Part shown: positions 23,516 to 27,947 of the stretch, piece by piece
Numbering within the stretch: the first letter of the stretch is position 1
Layout: each line of letters starts with the position of its first letter
NCBI GenBank assembly: GCA_001421095.1
Contig: LIIK01000030.1
Coordinates: 2,278-30,224, forward strand
Direction of reading: 5' to 3'
DNA from: Candidatus [Bacteroides] periocalifornicus
Lineage (GTDB): Bacteria; Bacteroidota; Bacteroidia; Bacteroidales; CAJPTX01
Length of the DNA: 27,947 nt
The notes under the pieces: model-generated
What the model was told of the DNA's origin: nothing
Databases searched by the model: none
What the model saw: only the letters and a program-made list of their open reading frames with translations
Made by a program: the position numbers and the translations under genes

Positions 23516-24820
23516 ATGAATATTACTATAGTAGGCACCGGGTATGTGGGATTAGTAACGGGCGCTTGCCTTGCCGAGCTGGGCAATACCCTCTACTGTG
23601 TGGATACCGATGCTGCGAAAATCGCCAGCCTGCAGGACAATCAGATTCCCATGTATGAGCCTGGTTTGCAAGATTTGGTGGAACGGAATCAGGCGGCGGG
23701 GCGGCTGCATTTCACCACGAGCCTAGCCGAGGGGGTAGGGCAGGCTCAGGTGCTATTCATCGCGGTGGGTACGCCGCCGAATCCCGATGGAAGCGCGAAC
23801 TTAGAAGGGGTAGAAAATGTGGCGCGCCAAGTGGGGCAACTTATTGATCATCCGCTCCTGGTGGTGAATAAGAGTACCGTCCCGGTAGGCACTGGCGATA
23901 GGGTAAAGGCCGTCATTGCCAGCGAGCTATCCGCACGCCGTGTGGAAATTCCCTTCGATGTGGCATCGAACCCCGAATTCCTCAAGGAGGGGAGCGCGGT
24001 GAAGGATTTCATGCAGCCCGACCGCGTGGTGGTGGGGGTTGATACCCCTTGGGCGCAGGAGCTGATGGCGGCGCTCTACAAGCCGATGCTCTTGAGCAAC
24101 TTCAGGGTGATATTCATGGACATACACTCGGCCGAAATGACCAAATATGCTGCAAACGCCATGCTGGCCGTGCGTATAAGCTTTATGAATGAGGTGGCCA
24201 ACCTCTGCGAGCGGGTAGGCGCCGATGTCTCGTTGGTGAGGCAGGGGATGGGGAGCGACCCGCGTATAGGGGCGAAATTCCTCTACCCTGGGTGTGGCTA
24301 CGGCGGATCTTGCTTCCCGAAAGATGTAAAGGCCCTCATCCATACCGCCGGGCAAAATGGGCTCACCATGCAGCTCCTGGAGGCCACCGAGGCGGTGAAT
24401 AGCGCGCAGAAGAGGGTGCTATTCAGCAAGTTCTACTCATACTATAATGGCGAGGTACGCGGTAGGCGGGTGGCGGTGTGGGGGCTAGCCTTTAAGCCAG
24501 GAACTGATGATATGCGCGAGGCGCCGAGCATCACCCTCATAGAGCAGCTCTTGGGGGCAGGGTGTGCCGTTTCGGCTTACGATCCGGCAGCCATTCCAGC
24601 GGCGCATAGGCTCTTTGGAGATCGCATTGGCTACGCTGCCACACCCTACGAGGCGGTGCAGGGGACCGATGCCCTTTTCCACGTGACCGAGTGGAAGGAT
24701 TACCGTATGCCGAACTGGCAGCAGGTGCACGCCGCCATGCGCATCCCCCTCATCATCGACGGTCGGAATGTATTCGACCGCGAGGCGCTGGAGGGCTTCA
24801 CCTACCTGAGGATCGGGTAG
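23516..24820 (+). CDS. ugd: UDP-glucose 6-dehydrogenase
   Basis: Cytoplasmic UDP-glucose/GDP-mannose dehydrogenase family enzyme of 434 residues that oxidises UDP-glucose to UDP-glucuronate with two NAD+. The N-terminal Rossmann domain begins ITIVGTGYVGLVTGACLAE (3-21). Further blocks are FIAVGTPPNPDGSANL, VVNKSTVPVGTGD, SNPEFLKEGSAVKDF, the central helix with EMTKYAANAMLAVRISFMNE, and GYGGSCFPKDVKAL with the catalytic Cys266. The C-terminal domain has VWGLAFKPGTDDMREAPS and ends with a DGRNVFD segment. Length and all active residues are normal. A related nucleotide-sugar dehydrogenase is possible, but UDP-glucose is the common substrate. It is divergent from the dehydratase gene, consistent with surface polysaccharide or capsule synthesis. 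Confidence 0.95.
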   Translation: MNITIVGTGYVGLVTGACLAELGNTLYCVDTDAAKIASLQDNQIPMYEPGLQDLVERNQAAGRLHFTTSLAEGVGQAQVLFIAVGTPPNPDGSANLEGVENVARQVGQLIDHPLLVVNKSTVPVGTGDRVKAVIASELSARRVEIPFDVASNPEFLKEGSAVKDFMQPDRVVVGVDTPWAQELMAALYKPMLLSNFRVIFMDIHSAEMTKYAANAMLAVRISFMNEVANLCERVGADVSLVRQGMGSDPRIGAKFLYPGCGYGGSCFPKDVKALIHTAGQNGLTMQLLEATEAVNSAQKRVLFSKFYSYYNGEVRGRRVAVWGLAFKPGTDDMREAPSITLIEQLLGAGCAVSAYDPAAIPAAHRLFGDRIGYAATPYEAVQGTDALFHVTEWKDYRMPNWQQVHAAMRIPLIIDGRNVFDREALEGFTYLRIG

Positions 24821-25127
24821 CGATGCGTAGGGGGGTAGCGCCATTACAGGGGGGCGAGGCCGTGGCCATTGGCGCAGGTGAACTACAGGCCTAGCGGTCA
24901 GCCAAATAAATGCCTTAGACCATCCCCTCTTCTACCGCCCTATCGCTAGGCCAAAAAACCTCAGGAAAAACGGCAGCTCCAGCTACCGATTAGGCGAGCG
25001 CCTGTAGATTATGCAGACGCGAGGCTGCGTAGCGGGTGCTTGCCACTCTCTATAGCCACCCTATGCAGCAGAGGTGAAAAGGCAAACGGGGCGACCACCG
25101 AGGTCACCCCGTTTTACATTCCCGCCT
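24821..25127. other. Spacer between convergent ugd and htpG
   Basis: This 307-base spacer holds no recognisable gene. Its only clear element is the hairpin at 25084-25114, which can end transcription from both sides. The first part is GC-rich with small GGCC palindromes. Confidence 0.6.
25084..25115 (-). terminator. Bidirectional terminator between ugd and htpG
   Basis: AAACGGGG plus GACC (25084-25096) pairs with GGTC plus CCCCGTTT (25102-25114), with one mismatch and a 5-base loop. The stem is flanked by A-rich sequence on the left and TTTT on the right, so it can work on either strand. It lies 13 bases beyond the htpG stop. Confidence 0.8.
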
Positions 25128-27188
25128 CTATTTCTCAATCATCTCTACCGAGCGCCGTACAAACCGTGCCAGCTCCTCGCCCTTGAGCAGGTTGTTGGCC
25201 AGCAGGGCGAGGTCTACCACCTGGTGGGCCATTTGGCTAGCCTTGCCGTATCCATCGAGGATCTCTTTCCGCTGGGCTTGCAGGTCGTCTATGCTCTTAC
25301 TCAGGGCGCTTAGCCGATCCTTATCAGCCTGCTCTACCTCCTCGGGCTTCAGCTTGTCGGTCTTTTTGCGTAGGGTCTCCTCCTCGGTGCGTAGGGGGGC
25401 TATCTGCTTGTCTACAGCCTCTACCTCAGCGCCCTTCGCTGTTACAACGTCAGCAGCTAGCTCCTTTATGAGCGGGTGGCTGGCATTGAGCACCAGCGTC
25501 AGGCTCCCGGGCATGCTGGCGTAGAAGTTGCCCGTGGGGCTTAGGGCGGCCATATCCTTCATTCGGCGCATGAACTCGTTCTGGGTTATCACCGCGGGCA
25601 GCTCCTGTTCACCCAGGGCCTCTATGCTCACGAATATGCTCTGCTTTTGCCCATCGGCGGCAGCCTCTACCGCGGCGCGCAGGTAGTCTTGCTCGTTGGC
25701 CGAGAGCGTTACGGTCTCCTGGTTCTCCTTCTCTATCAGATGGTCTACCGTGGCGCTGTCTACCCGGGTGAAGCGCACCTTCTCCAGCTTGCTCTCCAGG
25801 TGGTTGATGAGGTGGCTGTCTAGCTGCCCATCCATCAGCAGCACGTCGTAGCCGCGGTTCTTGGCCTGCTCTATGTAGCTCCACTGCCCATCGCGGTCGG
25901 TGGAGTAGAGGTAGATGGTGCTGCCGTGCTTATCCTTTTGGGCCTCGCCCACCAGATTCTTGTACTCTTCGAGGGTGAAATACTTCCCGTCCACATTCTT
26001 GAAGAGGGCGAACTTCTCGGCCTTCTCGTAGAACTTCTCATCGGTTATCATCCCGTAGGCCACGAAGAGCTTGAGGTCGTCCCACTTCTTCTGGTACGCT
26101 TCGCGGTCTGTGTCGAACAGCTCCTGCAGCCTGTCGGCCACCTTCTTGGTGATGTGCGCCGAGATCTTCTTCACGTTCGCATCGCTCTGTAGGTAGCTGC
26201 GCGATACGTTCAGCGGGATGTCGGGAGAATCTATCACCCCATGCAGCACCGTGAGGAACTCTGGCACTATGCCCTCTACCGCATCGGTCACGAACACCTG
26301 GTTGCAGTAGAGCTGGATCTTGTTCCGCTGCATGTCGAACTGGTTACGAATGCGCGGGAAGTAGAGGATGCCCGTGAGCGTGAACGGGTAGTCCACATTC
26401 AGGTGGATGTAGAAGAGCGGCGGCTCAGCCCCGGGGAACAGGTAGCTGTAGAACTCCTCGTAGTCCTCAGGCTTGAGGTCGGCAGGCCGCTTGGCCCAGA
26501 GCGGGTCGTGCGTGTTGATGATGTTGGCCTCATCGGTCAGCACCTCTTTCCCGTTCTTCCACTCGCGCTTCTTGCCGCAGGCTATCGGCACCGGGAGGAA
26601 TCGGCAGTACTTCTCCAGCAGCTCCTCTACCCGGGCCTGCTCTAGGAACTCCTCATTCTCCTTGGCTATGTGCAGGATGATATCGGTGCCCCTATCCTTG
26701 CGCTTGCCCTCCTCCAGCGTGTAGCTCGGGTCGCCTTCGCAGGACCAGTGGACAGGTTTTGCCTCGGGCTGCCACGATAGCGATTCGATCTCTACGCGGT
26801 CACTCACCATGAAGGCCGAGTAGAAGCCCAGCCCGAAGTGCCCTATGATGTTGTTAGCCTGATCCTTGTACTTGCTCAGGAACGCCTCTGCCCCGCTGAG
26901 CGCAATCTGGTTGATGTAGCGCTCCACCTCCTCCTGCGTCATACCGATACCGCGGTCGCTGATGGTTAGCGTGCTGGCCTTCTTGTCCACGGTAACCTCT
27001 ATGGTGCAGTCGCCCAGCTCGCCCTTGAAATCGCCCGCCGTCGCCAGCGTCTTGAGCTTCTGGGTGGCATCCACCGCGTTCGATATCAGCTCCCGGAGGA
27101 ATATCTCGTGGTCGCTGTAGAGGAACTTCTTGATAATGGGGAATATATTCTCACTCGTAACCCCTATCTGCCCAGTCTGTGTCGCCAT
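25128..27188 (-). CDS. htpG: Molecular chaperone HtpG (Hsp90)
   Basis: Hsp90-family cytoplasmic chaperone of 686 residues. ATG 27188 is chosen because MATQTGQIGVTSENIF is the natural N-terminus and GAAAGGA at 27193-27199 is a good ribosome binding site; a longer in-frame ATG at 27251 would add an unrelated 21 residues. The GHKL ATPase domain shows EIFLRELISNAVDA (28-41, Glu33 and Asn37), ISDRGIGMTQEE and GHFGLGFYSAFMV (about 120-132), then DRGTDIILHI. The middle domain has the SRSYLQSD region and the C-terminal dimerisation domain follows. A charged stretch near the end (PLRTEEETLRKKTDKLKP) is an insertion seen in Bacteroidota HtpG. TCGGTTTG on the minus strand at 27265-27272 is a weak promoter candidate. 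Confidence 0.97.
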   Translation of the reverse strand: MATQTGQIGVTSENIFPIIKKFLYSDHEIFLRELISNAVDATQKLKTLATAGDFKGELGDCTIEVTVDKKASTLTISDRGIGMTQEEVERYINQIALSGAEAFLSKYKDQANNIIGHFGLGFYSAFMVSDRVEIESLSWQPEAKPVHWSCEGDPSYTLEEGKRKDRGTDIILHIAKENEEFLEQARVEELLEKYCRFLPVPIACGKKREWKNGKEVLTDEANIINTHDPLWAKRPADLKPEDYEEFYSYLFPGAEPPLFYIHLNVDYPFTLTGILYFPRIRNQFDMQRNKIQLYCNQVFVTDAVEGIVPEFLTVLHGVIDSPDIPLNVSRSYLQSDANVKKISAHITKKVADRLQELFDTDREAYQKKWDDLKLFVAYGMITDEKFYEKAEKFALFKNVDGKYFTLEEYKNLVGEAQKDKHGSTIYLYSTDRDGQWSYIEQAKNRGYDVLLMDGQLDSHLINHLESKLEKVRFTRVDSATVDHLIEKENQETVTLSANEQDYLRAAVEAAADGQKQSIFVSIEALGEQELPAVITQNEFMRRMKDMAALSPTGNFYASMPGSLTLVLNASHPLIKELAADVVTAKGAEVEAVDKQIAPLRTEEETLRKKTDKLKPEEVEQADKDRLSALSKSIDDLQAQRKEILDGYGKASQMAHQVVDLALLANNLLKGEELARFVRRSVEMIEK

Positions 27189-27192
27189 GCTA

Positions 27193-27199
27193 TCCTTTC
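27193..27199 (-). promoter_or_regulatory. Ribosome binding site deciding the htpG start
   Basis: The minus strand reads GAAAGGA four bases before ATG 27188, a strong Shine-Dalgarno-like site by Bacteroidota standards. It supports the shorter N-terminus. Confidence 0.6.
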
Positions 27200-27620
27200 T
27201 TGCTTTTCTGGTTAACCCCTCGCGCCCCGGCCCGTGGGAGGGTGGCGCCACAAGGCTCTCCTAGCAAACCGAATGCCAACGGACGGATGCTGACAGATTG
27301 GCAGGATAACCCGTCCAGCTACGCGCGTACCTGCCCATCTCGTCAGGCGCAGTGGCAGATTCAAGGCGAAAGGGATATGGGATAGCGGCAGAATGGCTGC
27401 CAAAAGGGGCGAATACTGCGGCGCGAGCGGTCCGAAAGTTTCGTGCCAGTGGAGTCCTAGTCTGCCGCAGAACCTCCTTTGTAGCGGCGCAGCGAGCCGC
27501 ATCATTTATGTGATTTTTGCAGAGGTCTTCCTATATGTAATAGTATGTAGAACAGGAATTTATCCCACGCTTAGCTAATGGCTGCTCTGTATGCGCTACA
27601 GCTGCCATACTTGCCGATAG
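27200..27620. other. Non-coding stretch upstream of htpG
   Basis: I see no gene here. It contains a GCGGC/GCCGC hairpin at 27484-27500 and, shortly after it, a third copy of the TTTTGCAGAGG repeat (27515-27525) that also occurs twice at the left end of the window. No tRNA signature was found. Confidence 0.5.
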
Positions 27621-27660
27621 AAAAAGCCTCGGAATACGGTTAAAACCATACTCCTAGGCC
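27621..27660 (-). terminator. Intrinsic terminator on the minus strand
   Basis: The arms 27626-27641 and 27644-27659 form a 16-position stem that on the minus-strand RNA has 13 Watson-Crick pairs, two G-U pairs and one mismatch. The minus strand then reads TTTTT (27621-27625). The wobble pairs work only on the minus strand, which points to termination of a transcript coming from the right edge. Confidence 0.65.
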
Positions 27661-27865
27661 ATCGTACAGTCTAGTTCGTTGCATGCAGCTTTCCGATGAG
27701 ATTCCGCGCATTCCCCGCAATTTGGCGCAAGAATAGCCGAATTCAGGCTGAAATGCAGTAAAATTTTTCAAAGGAGGTGACGTATCCACTTTTCCTTCAG
27801 GGCCTTTGTCGCGGTGAGCCGCCCAGCTCCATGCTTTTTTGCCGAGTGCTCGTAATGCCCATGTT

Positions 27866-27919
27866 GAAGGTGCTGGAGGGGCTCTGCCGGGTGTAGCACC
27901 CCGGCAGGCTCGCACCTCC
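27866..27919. other. Structured GC-rich block with competing stems
   Basis: CTGCCGGGTG (27884-27893) pairs with CACCCCGGCAG (27897-27907) with one bulge. GGTGCT (27869-27874) can instead pair with AGCACC (27895-27900), which excludes the first stem. GGAGG (27875-27879) can pair with CCTCC (27915-27919). The block lies upstream of the minus-strand terminator and could belong to an untranslated or non-coding RNA. It does not match any RNA family I recognise. Confidence 0.3.
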
Positions 27920-27947
27920 TCCCTACCTGCGCCGTACCAACTCAACA

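Noticed and set aside
22813..23658. Plus-strand open frame of 281 codons opposite the dehydratase gene
   Set aside because: It is the complement of the well-supported dehydratase and overlaps the start of the UDP-glucose dehydrogenase; it shows no motif.
26241..26645. Plus-strand open frame of 134 codons inside htpG
   Set aside because: Antisense frame of a conserved chaperone gene, rich in Val, Glu and Leu because of codon mirroring.
27771..27782. AAAGGAGGTGAC resembling the reverse complement of the 16S rRNA 3' end
   Set aside because: The similarity stops after the AAAGGAGGTGA core. The following bases do not match the conserved 16S end and no further rRNA sequence is present.
27640..27945. 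Minus-strand open frame of 101 codons at the right edge
   Set aside because: Its stop lies inside a terminator stem, the composition is odd (rich in Arg, Gly, Ala, Ser and Trp with no domain), and it crosses strongly structured sequence. Probably not coding.

Overview
The window looks like a chromosomal segment of a Bacteroidota bacterium, most likely of the order Bacteroidales and possibly Porphyromonas-like. The evidence is six close matches to the Bacteroidota -7 promoter element (TACCTTTG or TACCTTCG) at plausible distances before genes, lipoproteins whose lipidated Cys is followed by basic then acidic residues, a DUF4254 plus GT9 gene pair, and a 686-residue HtpG. The genus is a guess made without a database search.

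Left part (758-8398): a lipoprotein island. Three long lipoproteins (758-2554, 2769-4502, 6611-8398) carry the landmarks of the cholesterol-dependent cytolysin (CDC, thiol-activated cytolysin) fold: a WPG-type strand, a [YF][IV][SN]S[VL]x[YF]GR block, in two of them a GG pair, and a PI[SA][FY]xxxxL block leading into a domain-4-like C-terminus. None has the classical undecapeptide. Three short paralogous lipoproteins (4626-5168, 5199-5735, 5865-6407) sit between the second and third long ones and share a KFSGY...YDR motif. Only the middle long protein has alternating polar/apolar segments where CDCs unfold their membrane hairpins, so the set may be one pore former with non-inserting partners and small accessory or protective lipoproteins. 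Distinct hairpins lie in three of the spacers. Part of the island is visibly AT-richer than the flanking genes.

Middle part (8463-14336): a secreted two-domain M16 zinc protease with its own promoter and terminator, then a translationally coupled run of a MacB/FtsX-type ABC permease, a two-helix membrane protein and DprA.

Next (14570-20641): a tightly packed plus-strand run of DUF4254 protein, GT9 glycosyltransferase, bimodular QueF (queuosine pathway) and a 1153-residue outer-membrane beta-barrel-like protein. It is followed by a short gene for a degenerate, membrane-anchored receiver domain (20745-21248).

Right part (21256-27188): a minus-strand secreted endonuclease/exonuclease/phosphatase-fold protein and a PseB/FlaA1-type UDP-sugar dehydratase, then a divergent plus-strand UDP-glucose 6-dehydrogenase (both sugar-nucleotide enzymes for surface polysaccharide), and minus-strand htpG. 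The last 760 bases have no convincing gene but hold a good minus-strand terminator hairpin and a structured GC-rich block, suggesting a transcript entering from beyond the right edge. No rRNA, tRNA, CRISPR array, transposase or prophage was recognised.
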